64,000 bases of DNA from Adiantum capillus-veneris (GCA_014529385.2 CM043962.1:123982470-124046469); one strand, 5' to 3'. Shown: positions 11,942-25,563, counted from the first letter of the stretch. Numbers and translations: made by a program. The notes: generated from the sequence alone by a model not told the origin.

Positions 11942-13028
11942 AGCTACGCTTCATAGTAGTTTACTTTCCTGGGAAAAATTCGGCAGAGTTTCCCTTGTAA
12001 ACTGACCTCTGAACCAATATCAACCTGTCAAATGAACCAAGAAAGCTTCAGATTCTGCAAAAATTTCGGCAGAGTCTCCTTTGTAAAATGGCTCTAATGT
12101 ACTCAAAAAACAAACCAAAAAACAGCTCAAAAAAACATTGTCTCTCTGACACTGTAAGCTACGGGTAAACCTGTCCTGCACCTGTACTGTCTCTCACTGT
12201 CCTGTCACTGTCCTGTAAGCATAGACTGTGACAATGCCTCAACGGCAGTAAAGCAAAGATGCAATCCCAACTGTCTAACTCACAGTCAATACATCCTAGC
12301 TGCCTATCTAAGGGTGCTCGAGGGATCGCTCCAAGACCTGTATCACCGAAAGGATCTCAACATTCGAGAATCCCCCAACTCAATAAAACCTCACTCGACC
12401 CTCAACAAAGGCTGCAGTAAATCTGACAGTAAATAGACTTCCCACAAAGTCATACATCCACAAATTTCCCACTGTATGCTGTAACCGCTACGGTGGTTGT
12501 TTGCTGCGTGACTCACAGCCAGCAAACCCTCAATACACATACATCATCTCTGACAATACATCCCATGTGGAAGTACCTGCAATGTCAGGATGAAATCTGG
12601 AATATCAAGCAGCAAACACAAGCTACCTGATGAACTAGTGGATGCCGCCTACAGTCTGTGTGTAGATGCGCCCGTGTCGTATGTGACACGCCTCCAAGAA
12701 CTGTGAGCCGTCCTTCGATGTGTAGACAGCCACAAATCAACACTCTGGGAGTGTCGATATCCTCAGCACCTGCAGTCGTAGGTCGAAAACCCCAAATTTG
12801 CAGAGTCGGATCTGCACCCGCTGAGACCATGTAGTCGAAAATGGCATGCACAGAACTTTGTCGAAGCCGAACGGTGACCGAGATGACCTCAGAATGAAAT
12901 TCTGAGCACACCAAGCCCTACGGGCTTGCCCACAAGATTTGGGGCCGTGTTTTTGCCTGTCGAATTTCACTCCAATCTGAGCTGGTGACTCTAGCCTCTT
13001 GTAGTGTTGCCCAAAGCCTCGATCTGAG
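11942..13028 (-). other. 5' untranslated leader of copia B
   Basis: This non-coding stretch lies between primer site and Gag ATG. It contains CTGTCCTGT-type short repeats (about 12170-12225) and two AATTTCGGCAGAGT-type repeats near 11980 and 12060. No domain is encoded. Confidence 0.7.
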
Positions 13029-13040
13029 CTCTAATACCAG
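13028..13040 (-). other. Primer-binding site of copia B
   Basis: The minus strand reads CTGGTATTAGAGC directly after the 5' LTR. One mismatch to the usual Met-tRNA site (TGGTATCAGAGC). Confidence 0.82.
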
Positions 13041-13041
13041 T

Positions 13042-13233
13042 TGAAGGAGTGCGAGCGGAAGTGCGACGCGAGAGAGAGTGCGAGAAGAAGAGCACGACGA
13101 TATGGTGAACTCGCTCTACTGTAATGTGTAGAGCATAGTGAGTTCTTATTAGGTTTTTACAAAAGAATATGTGTACATACCTGGCGGCCCGCCCACTTAC
13201 CTGGGCGACCACATTGGGATTTATACCCCAACA
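13042..13233 (-). repeat. 5' LTR of copia B
   Basis: 192 bp, TG to CA, followed by target duplication GCTTG. It holds TATAAAT on the minus strand close to the outer end. Confidence 0.93.
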
Positions 13234-13335
13234 GCTTGCACCATGTCAACGACACCCTATGGCAACTTGGTTAGCAGCGACGTACAATGGCTTCAACTGC
13301 ACCCCCATTACTGCTCCTCCATCAGCCAAGAAAAA

Positions 13336-13403
13336 ATATATATATATATATATCTCTCTCTCTCTCTCTCTCTCTCACAGACACACACACACACACACAC
13401 ACA
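13336..13403. repeat. Compound microsatellite (AT)n(CT)n(CA)n
   Basis: Three dinucleotide tracts abut without interruption. Predicted proteins here are only Ser/Leu or Thr/His repeats. Confidence 0.97.
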
Positions 13404-13539
13404 GAGGCCACGCCATCGTGTACCCATCTTGGCCACTCTCTCATCCATCCCCCCACCCCACCCCCCCACTGGGCTCTATCTGTGCCATTCAAATCCTTTA
13501 ACCACCCTGTTGGTCTCACGCCTCAAGGTAGGCCATCAC

Positions 13540-14602
<1,063 letters not shown>

Positions 14603-15001
14603 TCACTCATATTTCAACTTTTCTTTAGACAAAGACATTTTTGAAACATGCCTTGTTGTATGCACAACAAACAAATCTTCCATGCAACACTCAATGACAT
14701 TAGGATGCCCATGTAAATAATAAAAATCCTCTCTTGAACTAGGCATATGCCCTTCATGAACATGGTGAATGGATATGAAAGCGATCTTTGAGGCATGTTG
14801 ATATTGAAATCTCACTTGGAAAGGATAATCACATCTCTTTGATCTCCTAAGCAGCTTCACAATCCCACTTCTAGGGGTTGTTCTTCCTATGTGGCATGCA
14901 TATACAATTGTAGTTGTGCTTCCATTTTGTCTCTTAGATGAGCAAACCTTAACTAGCCTCACCTTGTGTTGAACCATAATCTCAATTAGAGCTTGATTCA
15001 C
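14603..15001 (-). pseudogene. Possible MULE/FAR1-type transposase N-terminal fragment
   Basis: A 132-codon minus frame holds a Cys/His pattern: YACHIGRTTPRSG, a basic LLRRSKRCDYPFQVRF, then HHVHEGHMPSSREDFYYL and HPNVIECCMEDL. A Cys followed by a hydrophobic/aromatic strand and a GHxPxSxxD stretch resembles the zinc-binding N-terminus of Mutator-like transposases and FAR1 relatives, as I recall them. No DDE catalytic core follows downstream; the frame closes at 14603 and the next frames are short. It may be a captured or decayed fragment. Confidence 0.35.
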
Positions 15002-16104
15002 ACATAAAATTTAAACACTGACGTTCATACTTCATGGAATCCCTTGTATCTTTGGTGACAGCCTTCGATTTACGGTATTCACTACCATTGGTCTTTTTTT
15101 CACACCCCCAACTTTCCACAAGGGCCTTCGCATATGCTATGTGTATCCCTTGCTAATTGATTTCCAAACACCATGTGGCCTTCATGTTTCTAATTGTCCC
15201 CTCATAAGTGTGGTGAGAATTATTATCTTCATGGAAATGACATTGAATGATAATACTCTCCCATTCCTCATTCCTCAATGGGTGAGATTTTCAAATTTGG
15301 GGGAGTTTCCATGCACAAACACCAAAAGCCTCGTGCATGTTTCCTCAAACATAATCCTTTTTTCACTCTTCTCCACCTTTTTAAGTCAAGCATGGCATTT
15401 GGTTCACATGGATACAATTCCTTTAGGCTTGGTGAATGTTTCGCTTGAAGTGAAAACTTCCTCAGAATTATAACTTGATTGGAAAAAGGAGTTAAAAAAA
15501 AAGGAGACACATACTTTTACCAATCTTCAATACATTCTTTCTTCAATGTTATTACAATTCTCACCATGTTCCTCACTTATGGACAAAGAACTTGAAACAC
15601 ACTTTGAAAGGGCATCTAGCCATTGGAGGTTTCCTCTATCTTTCACTTGAGTCTCAAAAGCATAAAATCCTTGTGTGCTTGAGCCAAATACGGGTGGAGG
15701 TTAACCCGCATTGAAGATGCTAGGCACTTGAAGTGCACACAAATTAGATCTTGAAACGCACAAGAGAGAAAAATAGTGGGAGATCAATAAGCATGATATC
15801 TAGAATAATAACAAGTTCACGAAGTGCTCACTTGAGGTTTACACAAGTGTTCACAAATAGTTTACTTGAAGTACACAAATATGGTTAAGTAGTTCACATA
15901 GAGTTCGCTATGGATAGTTTGTGGAGGACCGTGATCACTATTTTTTCACGTACAATTATGCACCATTGGCACCTTAAAATGTGATAGAAAGGAAAGAAAA
16001 ATAAGTTTGCTCAATTGTTATTGTTCCAAGGGTTTTTGCTATTATGATAAATTGAAGGACGTGGTTCAAAATTGAGGGTGTGACCTAAAATCATGCATGT
16101 CATT

Positions 16105-16141
<37 letters not shown>

Positions 16142-16681
16142 CCCCAAATTACAAAAGCATGTTCTTCACTATGTTGATTTTGATGGATATATATTCAAAG
16201 CTTTCAATTGCCATAAAAATGTGAGGATGGTAGAGTCTCTTGTAATTATCCTTTCTACTTTTACAGAAGACTTAATTAAGAAATTGGTAATTTGGAAAAA
16301 AAATTACTTTGTTAATAAAATTTCATTTTTCTACATAGGGAATTTTTCCCTCAAATGGGCCTGTTGTAGCCTCAAACTTTCCTTCATTTATTTTCCATAT
16401 GGGATTGAGAGTTGCTCCATTTTTCTATGTAGGGATTTTTTTCCCGTATGGGACAATTAGAGACTTCATTTTTCCTTGGGGATTTGTTTTCTCAAAGGGG
16501 ACAAAGAGATTAGCAAGTGCCTTTTCTACATAGGGATAGCTTTTCTATATGTCAAAAAAGGTGGAAATAATACTTCCATGTAGGAATCTCAAGAAGTAAT
16601 TTGTCATAAATGTCTTGTGATTGATGGCCAAAAAGTTTCTCTCTATTGGGATCACTGCTAGGTTTAGATGGTAGGGTCCCT

Positions 16682-16719
<38 letters not shown>

Positions 16720-17149
16720 TTGATAGTGGATAGTAGAGCATCACCTTGTACTATGTGGAGAAGTAGAAGCACATTGAAATCTAGAGCAATAGCCACCACA
16801 AATCAGAGAGGAAGGGACACCTTGATCGTATGAGGGTGGGGTGAGTGGAGCCTACCATCGGAGTTCATACATAGACCTAATATGGAAGCATCCAATACAG
16901 GATCTTGGTTGGAGGAGGAGGAAGGGCTACAATAATTAGTAGAGGAAGCAATGATCAATGGCCATGACGTGGCTCAACTACATGTGTGATGATTAAGAGC
17001 TTTGAAAAGTTTTTTTGTTATAGCATGCATGGGCGCATTCTCTAATTAAGGCACATTTTTAACTTAAAATAATTAAGTTTACTTCTTAAAAGAGACGAGA
17101 ATTAATAATGTCATAGCAATAGTTGGAAGAGACCTCAAATAGACTTGAA

Positions 17150-17152
<3 letters not shown>
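15002..17152. other. Unassigned AT-rich sequence with short GA/TC tracts
   Basis: Only short frames. TC tract at 16107-16139 and GA tract at 16686-16716. A ~30-bp motif (TTTCTACATAGGGATTTTTCCC-like) recurs degenerately between about 16330 and 16560. No gene found. Confidence 0.5.

Positions 17153-17243
<91 letters not shown>
17153..17243. repeat. (GA)n microsatellite, about 45 units
   Basis: Perfect GA run of about 91 bp. The flanking words GACCTCAAATAGAC resemble those before the GA run at 20781 (GACCTCAAAG), suggesting both belong to one dispersed repeat. Confidence 0.97.
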
Positions 17244-17245
<2 letters not shown>

Positions 17246-19048
17246 ACATTAAAATATGTCATAAAAACAATGGAGCATGTAAGAGGTTTGGTGTCGAAAC
17301 ATGCACATACACAAAAGAAAGAATGCCATTGCCATTTGAGCAAGTGAGCTGCTATCCATATTGAGATTAAACTTTGAAAAATTTCCTAATTTTTGACATG
17401 TCATGTTCCTAGTGAGCAGGTGGCATGTATAGCCAACGAAGAAATTGATTTACAAGGTTTGCTTTATACAATCCTATTTAAATATTTTGAGAATTTCGTT
17501 TGCGCATTGTTGGAAAGGCTCAAAATCATCCCTTTTGGAGATACAATGCAAAAAAGCATGGAAATAGGTTATGTTTGCCTTTCGATGGAGCATTCATGGA
17601 AGAAAGTGATGAGCATGTTGTGGATATGGAAGAACAAGAAAGCATGCCCAATCTAAAGCCAGTGAGGTTTGTCTATGTGCCAAGTTTTACTCTGATGTAA
17701 GTTGTGGAAATAATGAGATTTGTGCTTCAAACTTCAAAGACCTGTACAGAATCACCTCTACATTGTAAATCATTATACTCTAATTGCAAACTACCATTTA
17801 CATCATGCAACCCGACATCACCAACACATTTGCATCATTCTTGAAGCCACTTGATGCTTTCTTGTCTACAAGCCACACTCATCTGCTAGCATATTCTTGT
17901 ATCCACCAGTTTTTAGCATGCATTTCATACTCACAAGTCATTTCCTCAAGCAGCCACAAGACAAGGCATACATTAGTCTCTTGCTTATAGGCAGCACACA
18001 ATGTCTGCCCATGACATTGGCTTTATTCTACATCCCCACCCGCATGCTCTAGATCATCATGCCTAGTGCCTAAGGATAGAAATTTGGAACCGGTACAATG
18101 TCAACCTTATGGAAAAACAAGTGCTTTAACATAGTGCCATCACTAATGATCGAATGTAGAGATTGTGCATGTCCATCAAGGCATGTAGCATTTTAACATT
18201 GTGCAAAGCCGTTGTTAGTCTCATTTATGCCATGTCCCCATCCCAAATTCATTTTTTCCTCCTTGACGTTGTTGGGAAACAAGCAAACTGGAACACCTCT
18301 ATAGCGATGTCACCCAAGAGCGTTGAAAGAGCACTACAAGACACAAAAAGCTTTGCCAAATCCTTTTGAAACACCACAAGCCCAATAGGAGTAGACCCTT
18401 GGGAATTTACTAGCCGTCGCCCACCCAAGAGACTATGTCACATAGGAGCAAAACCCTGTCAAAGCATGGATTTACAGCACACGCCGACCAATGCAGATGA
18501 AGACAAGAGCCTCTCCTTTCACAATCAAACATCACAAACCCATAACTTCAACATCAATTCCACAATTCATAGATACATGCCCTCCGAATTTGCCTGCATA
18601 CAATTTGCCACTAGGCTGCCATAGCCATAACCCTGCAGAGAACTAGTCGTAACCTGAAGAGCACAACTCCAATTGGGGCACTTTAAAGCTTGAGAGAAAG
18701 CTTGAAAAATGAATGGCGAGAAAGATGAAGATGACCAAAATTGATTCCATACACCGCCATGAGCAAAATTGACGCGAACAGAAAGCTGTCCCGATACGAC
18801 TACACGTAGAGAAGGCTAGTCGGGGCAAAAAAACTGCATCCAAAAGCACTAAGGAGACACAAAGAGCTAAAACCTGCAAAATCCCGGAGTTTGGCTGAAC
18901 TTTTTTTTAAGTTTGTACATGAGTTTAAGTTATATACAAGTCTCTCTTTAAAAAACTCACTCACGGGCACTTATAGCAGCCCAACAGCTGTCACTAGACT
19001 AGCGACTTGTAGTGCATTTACATGTGCTTGCTAAACCAAGTTAAAAAT
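17244..19048. other. Unassigned; possibly includes the remaining 3' LTR of K
   Basis: Short frames at 17393-17700 and elsewhere show no domain. The last few hundred bases before 19048 may be the body of the K LTR, whose far end I could not place. Confidence 0.35.
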
Positions 19049-19144
19049 CTCACAAAAAGAAAGCCCATATACACTTTTGACATCAAGCTTCATGTCCGTA
19101 TGTACAAATTTACCAAAAACGGGGTTCTCAAAATACGCGCAACA
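19049..19144 (-). repeat. Start of the 3' LTR of gypsy K
   Basis: On the minus strand the LTR starts TGTTGCGCG right after a purine tract (GGGGGGTTGGCAAAC, about 19148-19165) almost identical to that of element F. The first 96 bp recur at 20379-20474 with two mismatches. Confidence 0.65.
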
Positions 19145-20378
19145 TAGTTTGCCAACCCCCCAGTCTGCTAGAGCATTCATGCTCAGCAGTAGCATAAGCA
19201 TATTGTCCACCCGGATCAAAGGGCCATACAACATAAGCAAAGAATGCATGAAGAAACACCAACCATATCAATTGTGTCACTCCCAATATCAAATCATAAA
19301 CCATATGTAGAATCCAAATCCTGTTTAGGCATAAAGTACTCTCAACAAATACAACATAGAAACACCCTTTCATCATTATAGCATGCAAGGAAGCCTTTAA
19401 CATCTCATCCAAAAAGTCTTCAACTTTTATCTCAGCCATTTTTATATCCTCATGGATATTCATCTCATTATCCCCACACTTCATGAATCTTCTATCCAAT
19501 TCAACCATATCATGCTTGATAGGTAAGCCATCTTCCATATATGCCTTAGGCTCCTTAACAAGAGGATCAAACAAGGTAGCATCAACCATATTCACATGAG
19601 GCATAACAAGATAGACTCCATCATTTTCCATATCTTCTAAAACCTCAATATTCTCTTCATCAATTAACGCAGGATCACCCACACCATGAAGCTTCTCATT
19701 GATAGGATCCTCATCAACAACACAAGTAGTATACTTAGTTGCTGCATCACCCTTTTGCATACAATCAACAAAAGCATATACTCAAGAGACCTCATCATAC
19801 ACATCACCCTCTTTGTCATTTTTATCTTCCTTGACCTCCATACTGTGATCCTTGACTACCTCATCTACAAGAGAAGAACTCATAGCAATAACATTCGTAC
19901 CAGAAGCATACTCATCCTCATTGTAACCCATATGAGAAGCATTAGCCATGTGACTTGGACATTCAAAATGATCATCTCCTTGCATTTGAGACTCTTTCAT
20001 GACCATGGTAGCCTTCTTGTCTACATCCACCTTACTAGAATCATCATCTTTGACATGAAGGTTGACATCAAATCGCTTAAACAACAAAGATGACATACAT
20101 TGAGCATTCTTCTTAATCTCATTATGCATATGAAATTCTTCTTTCACATTCTCAAGAGAATGAGAAACATGGAAGTCTTCATTGCATACATTGTCCATAT
20201 TTATGTCTAAAACATAAGATACATTTTGCTTCACATCTTCTTGCAATCCAAGCTGCTTCACTCTCTCTAGCTTCCATTCCTTATGCTTTGGAACCTTTAC
20301 TGCATCATCAAATGTAAGTGGCCTTTTAAGCTCAACATTCAACCTTAAATCAGCCCTTAAACCTTGTATAAACATACA
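19128..20378 (-). pseudogene. Gypsy K: Gag-derived frame with one stop and a hydrophobic tail
   Basis: Two open stretches lie in the same frame, parted by a single TGA at 19782-19784. The start is Gag-like: MFIQGLRADLRLNVEL followed by a TFDDAVKVPKHKEWKLERV block, as at the end of Ty3/gypsy capsid domains. Then comes a long acidic, Met-rich region with no recognised domain. Near the end a strongly hydrophobic stretch (ILHMVYDLILGVTQLIWLVF) could span a membrane, but its translation may be accidental. No protease, RT or integrase is present, so this is a non-autonomous or internally deleted element. Confidence 0.55.
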
Positions 20379-20474
20379 CTCACAAAAAGAAAGCCCATAT
20401 ACACTTTTGACATCGAGCTTCATGTCCGTATGTACAAATTTACCAAAAACGGGGTTCTCAAAATGCGCGCAACA
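20379..20474 (-). repeat. Truncated 5' LTR of gypsy K
   Basis: The same 96 bp as 19049-19144, again starting TGTTGCGC on the minus strand. It joins directly to gag coding sequence, so the rest of the LTR, the primer site and the gag N-terminus are missing. Confidence 0.6.
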
Positions 20475-20710
20475 ACGTATATGATTAGCATTAGCTAAAG
20501 ACTAGAGAGGCAAGTAGGGTTTGTGACATACAAATGAGCTATAGGTAAAGTTGGGAGCACCATTCCATTGATATTATCCTTAAAAATTAAGCTACATTCA
20601 AGCTCCACCAGTTCTTATTAAGCTATATAAATCCTCCCTACTCTAAGGACAAACATTGATTGGGGACAGATCATCAATTTCTAACACTTGCATGGAGAAC
20701 CAAATAGAGC

Positions 20711-20738
20711 AGAAGAAGAAGAAGAAGAAGAAGAAGAA
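20711..20738. repeat. (AGA)n microsatellite
   Basis: About nine AGA units, 40 bp left of a long GA array. Confidence 0.95.
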
Positions 20739-20777
20739 AAGAGTTTTTGATGTCATAGGAATAATCCCAACAGACCT

Positions 20778-20780
<3 letters not shown>

Positions 20781-20868
<88 letters not shown>
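20781..20868. repeat. (GA)n microsatellite, about 44 units
   Basis: Perfect GA run. Sequence from 20869 to 21184 holds no gene. Confidence 0.97.
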
Positions 20869-20869
<1 letters not shown>

Positions 20870-21184
20870 ACAAGGTGCTCCCAATAGACAATCGGCAGGA
20901 TTAAGGCTATAGCTTGAGGGTTTCCTAGAGATGGTCAACAAGAGCAAGGCCATAGCCTTGGGGCTTCCTATAGCTCATAAATCTTGACCACACCAAGTCC
21001 TCTATCAAGGGAGCAAAGATGGATATTAAGCAATGTAAAAATCAAGATACATGGAGAAAGATGAATACAGATTTCTAAGAGTTGTAGCCAGTTGGAAGAG
21101 GTTAAGCTTGATCTTTTCCAACCAGCGAGCCATCCACCAGCTGTTGAAAAGGCTAGCCATATTTGCAAACACCCATGTGCTTAA

Positions 21185-21412
21185 TGTTGGAATTAGGGTT
21201 GCAAGAAAACACACACATCTTGGAGAAGTCAAAGGAAGCTCAAGGCACACGATAGAGAGTGTATTACTTAGTGTGTAATGGAAAGATAGATAGCCCTAGA
21301 ATGATGGGCGTATATACAATGCACAAGGGAAAAAACCTCCTAAAGAGGGAAAGAATGCCCCGGCGGTCCTAAGTGTCTTCACACACATCACTACCACATG
21401 TATATGGTAACA
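21185..21412 (-). repeat. 3' LTR of copia A'
   Basis: TGTTGGAATTAGGG to TATGGTAACA, 228 bp, strongly similar to both LTRs of A. Confidence 0.92.
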
Positions 21413-21499
21413 AATCCCCCCTAGAGTGATGCAGTGAACGAGAGCTGGCACATAGAGTAAAGGGAAGTTCCATGCCCTGAGGACATGATCAATCCACAA

Positions 21500-23874
21500 A
21501 GGGGAGTAAGCCCAAAATGCAAGGTTGTCCTGTATTGGAACATAAGACAAGCTAATCTCTCCTGATGAGAGCCTCTCCTTGACATAGTGGTAATGCACCT
21601 CAATGTGCTTTCTGCAAGCATGAAAAACTGGGTTCCTCGCAACTACTAATGCGCTCTGACTCTCACTGTATAAAGTGTCCTATCGAACACCCAAATCATC
21701 CATAAGGTGTCTGAGCCATACACATTCAATCGTAGCTGTGAAGATTGCCCTGTACTCAGCCTCACAACTGGAAGTGGCCATAGTAGGTTGCTTCTTGATC
21801 AACCATGATATGCATGAGCTGCCAAGCATGAAACAAAAACCACTTGTGGACATTCGTGTGTCAAAACAACTAGCCCAATCTGAGTTTGAAAAAGCATGTA
21901 AGTCTGGCGGCAATGAACCCTCCTTGGATAAGACAAGCCAAGATGTAAAGTGCCACTCAAGTAGCGGAAAATCCTCTTGACAGCTTGCAAATGCTTAGAC
22001 CTTGGGCTATGCATAAATCTGCTAACCTATGAAACTGCAAACTGAATATCCAGCCTTGTGTTGCATACATAAATGAGGCATCCACCATCATTGGTAAAGA
22101 GTGACATCTATAGGGTCACCAACATCATGAAGACTCAATTTCAAACCTATTTCCATGGGAGTGACAATATGTTTGTAATCTTCAAGTGAAAACTTACATA
22201 GCAATGTCTCTATGTAACTTTTCTAACACAAGGCAATACCACCATCACATTGCTTAAATTTTATACCCAAGTAATGATGCAACATCCCCATATATTTCAT
22301 CTTGAAAGTAGCATTCAAATCAGCCTTAAATTCAGCAATATGTCTCTCATTTGGTCAACTGATCAAATCATCTACATAAAGAACCATAATGAGAAGTACA
22401 TCACCCTCACGCTTTACATACAATGTGCTTTCTTCTGGACTGTTACAAAAGCCTCGTTTGACCAAATGAGTGTTAGCCTTCTCATACCAAGAACGAGGAT
22501 ATTGCTTCAACCCATACAAAACTTTGTTACATTTGCACGCCTTACCCTCTTGTCCTTTCTTGACAAAACCGCGAGGCTACATTACATAAACTTCCTCAAA
22601 TATATCACCATTCAAGAAAGAAGTAACAATGTCTAATTGACGTACATCCCAACCAAAATGAGCTGCCAATGCACATAGAAAATGCATATTAGTCATACAA
22701 CAAGTGGGAGAAAAAGTCTCTTCATAATCTATGCCTTTTTGGTGTGCATAACCCTTTGCAACAAGTCGAGCCTTATAGAGATCAATCTCACCATTCGGCT
22801 TGCGTTTCAACTTGTAAACCCACTTTGTGCCAGTGGCATTTTTGCCAGGAGGCAAATCACGTAAACTCCATGTGTCATTTTCTATAAGTGCATCATAGTT
22901 GGATTGCATGGCAGCCATCGGCCAATTTTCTAAATTCTGTGCTTCATCAAAAGATAGAGGGTTCTCAACATCATGTAAGCTAGACATAGCCAAATCATAA
23001 CAATCTGATGCATAAGATGCATGGTGAGAGCCTGAATGAGTGCAATTAGACAAAGGTGCATCCAATTTATTGTCACGCAATGTATGCACCAGCCATTTTG
23101 GCATACCTTTAGCCTGCTCATTTTCATCCCTTTCCTCATCAAGTACGTCATGTACATCTGCATTAGTAATAGGCTGATCTGTAACATTTTTAGAAACCCC
23201 CATAGGTTGTACATTTACCTCATTGGAATTTACATTCGAACTTACACCACTGAAAAGAGGCAACAAAGTGTCATAAATGTCTTGTGAGCTTACATTATTG
23301 TCTCTAGTATATGACAACAAGGACTGAATAGAATCTTCCACAAACACAATATCCCATGAAACCAGAACACGTTTTTTTTGTGGATGATACAATTGATAAC
23401 CTTTGCTTTCAGCACTATAACCAACAAAAATACATTTGACAGCCTTATCATCCAATTTTCTGCGCTGTGTTTGTGGTACCAAAGCATATGCCAAACAACC
23501 AAAAAAATACATGTGCTCAATAGAAGGCTTTCTATCATGCCATGCTTCATATGGAGTAATAGACTGCAAAGCTTCATAGGACACCTGTTTAGTACATAAG
23601 TGGCACACATGATGGCCTCAAGCCAAAATGAATGTGGTAGAGCTTGAATTTTGACCAAACATTGTGCCATTTCCATAAGTGACGTGTTTTTCCTCTCAGC
23701 AACACCATTTTGCTGAGGCATATAAGGCACTGTACATTGGTGTTTTATCCCACGACTAGCTAAAAATACATTGAATTCATGAGACATATACTCACCCCCT
23801 CGATCGGAATGAAGGGTTCCCATACTACATTTTGAGACATTTTCAACCATAGTCAAAAATTGTTTGAAGCACAA
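21500..23874 (-). pseudogene. Copia A' integrase, RT and RNase H, broken
   Basis: Integrase retains the second Asp (LHSDRGGEY) and Glu (VAERKN). After a frameshift near 23590, a 343-codon frame (22577-23608) covers the integrase C-terminus, a variable linker and the RT start (TKWVYKLKRKPNGEID, IVTSFLNGD). LYVDD is near 22370, followed by TGA in the same codon as in A. RNase H (SDWASCFDTRMSTSGF, CEAEYRAIF) is intact over 21680-21913. Only A' keeps the Asp that A lost. Confidence 0.87.
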
Positions 23875-23936
23875 AAAAACTTCAGACTTGCTTTAAGCAA
23901 ATATGCCCATGCAAGCCTGGAGTAATCATCAATAAT

Positions 23937-24671
23937 TTGGGACATGTGTCTTCTTTTTCTTCTTTGAGAGAACGAACTTAATTATTTATTTTTATGCATC
24001 TAAATTCTCATTGGACCCCTTTAAAGCCTATCCAATAGGATTCAATCACATCGTGAGGGCCACATGTGGGGGATTTTTTGAACATGTGTCTTTTATGCTT
24101 CTTAAGTCATTTGGTTTTAATTGAATACTTCAAGAACTTAGTCAATCAAGCATGTGTCTTTTATGCTTCTTAAGTCATTTGGTTTGAATTGAATACTTCA
24201 AGCACTTAGTCAATCAAGCATAGAAACTTGATGCCTCTTGAGAGTTTATCTTTGAATTGAACATTTCAAGAACTTTAGTCATTTTAAGCATAAAAATCAC
24301 CTCAAGCTTTGGTCAAGGTTCCCACAAACATTTTAAGCACTTTGGTTAGCAAGCCGACAAGCACCTCATGCTTGGGTAGGGTTCCCACGTCAAGGTCAGC
24401 CCTAGCTTGCCTAAGGGCAAATGAATTTTTAACACTAACTTTTGGAGGTCTTTAATGAAGCTAACCCTAACGTTTTTAAGCTCCATTAGGTAGCATTGCT
24501 CTTTAACATACCATCTCTCATTTGGACCCTTTAACCTTGGCCCCGTGTTGAGATAGATCCATAAGCACATGTCCATATTCTAACCCTTGTTCCCGTTTAT
24601 TCTCCCACATTAAGTGATTAATTTAATATGAGAAAATCATTTGGGTTGGTTAGATATTAGATTTTATGACA
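23937..24671 (-). repeat. Truncated 3' LTR of chromovirus C
   Basis: On the minus strand the LTR starts TGTCATAAAATC after the purine tract GAAATC...AGAGAGAGGTAA (24672-24690). It shares its first ~80 bp with the solo LTR at 39871-41443 and with the plus-strand fragment at 42174. It contains a 68-bp tandem duplication (24083-24218). Its far end is lost at the A' junction. Confidence 0.75.
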
Positions 24672-25023
24672 TTACCTCTCTCTTGAAATCATTCGCATCC
24701 TCGACTATGAGGTAGAAGAGATAAAGTCTTAGTCATTAGTCTACGTTTCTTAGCGGATAGAGGATCCCTTTTCACCTTGTGACATCATTCCAGAATGGAT
24801 GACTAGTCCATTTGGTACTTGGGAGACATAGCTACCGCAAGCATGTCTGCTCTTTAGTCCATATCATACTCCCAAAGTAGAGTGACAAATTCTACTTGGT
24901 GTTCGAGTGACGTCGTCATCACAAACATGATTCTAAGCATGCATACTATTCAAATTTGTGCACAAAAAAGGATTAGTCTTATAAGACAAAACCATTGTTC
25001 ATTTAGAAAGCATTTACATTTGC

Positions 25024-25563
25024 TTACTCTAGTGCAGCATTGTAAGCATTGACAAGGTCCATACTATCCTTAAGTTGTATTCCTTGCATCCATCTAGCAT
25101 CTTCAAAAGGATAGTTTTTGAACTTAATAAAATACCATTGGATAATGTACCTTGTACTCATGCCGAAGGATAGCTTTGGGTTGTCACACCTCTTCTTGGT
25201 CTTTGATTTCTGGAGGGTCTTCAATAATTGGTTCTCTTGGTGGCTCTCCTTTGTAGGGCTTAAGTAGGCTCACATGAAAAGCATTGTGTATGAGCCAATG
25301 GTTGGGCAACTTGAGTTGATAAGCCATGTCATTGATTGGATTCAAGATTTGAAAATGACCATAGTATCTTTTTGATAATTTAGCATAATACTTTTGATGG
25401 CCCATAGGATTTTTTCCCATCGTTTGCCTCAATCAAGCCTTGGGAAACTTAAGTAAGACCCAATCATTTTTCTTTGAATGTTAAGGCCCTTCTGTGCTTG
25501 TCAGCAACAGCTTTTTGCCCTTGTTGAGAGATGGATATAACCTCCTTAACCTTTTGAAAAGAT
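25024..25563 (-). pseudogene. Chromovirus C integrase C-terminus and chromodomain, part 2
   Basis: Frames give QQGQKAVADKHRR, then AKLSKRYYGHFQI with LPNHWLIHNAFHVSLLKPY, the standard chromovirus integrase end. After a frameshift near 25190 comes a chromodomain remnant (YIIQWYFIKFKNYPFEDARWMQ), which in the family directs integration to heterochromatin. It continues from 35608, the other side of composite D. Between 24691 and 25023 lies 3' UTR. Confidence 0.85.

Larger units (their letters stand above)
7686..13233 (-). mobile_element. Ty1/copia retrotransposon B, nearly intact
   Basis: 5548 bp, bounded by the target duplication GCTTG at 7681-7685 and 13234-13238. The two LTRs are 192 bp each and differ at about six sites. 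The inner parts are a primer site, a long leader and one gag-pol frame of about 1,326 codons. Only one coding lesion was found, TAA at codon 10. The PPT is not obvious: the 3' UTR next to the left LTR is not purine-rich, and an inverted repeat (about 7850-7897) straddles the LTR edge. Confidence 0.95.
21185..23935 (-). mobile_element. Ty1/copia A', 5'-truncated copy of family A
   Basis: It has a 3' LTR (21185-21412) and the RNase H, RT and most of the integrase regions of family A. It stops inside integrase at about 23935, where it joins LTR sequence of chromovirus C. Gag, protease and the 5' LTR are absent. An internal deletion of about 55 bp (near 21516) removes the ADLFTKAL region of RNase H. 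Confidence 0.9.

Noticed and set aside
15141-15510. Overlapping short ORFs on both strands
   Set aside because: No motif on either strand; treated as chance frames in unassigned sequence.
17393-17700. Possible host exon
   Set aside because: Two overlapping short frames, no domain, no recognisable splice context or neighbouring exons.
19128-19400. Envelope-like membrane protein in K
   Set aside because: A single hydrophobic stretch in a degenerate frame reaching into the LTR; no signal peptide, Cys pattern or conserved motif.
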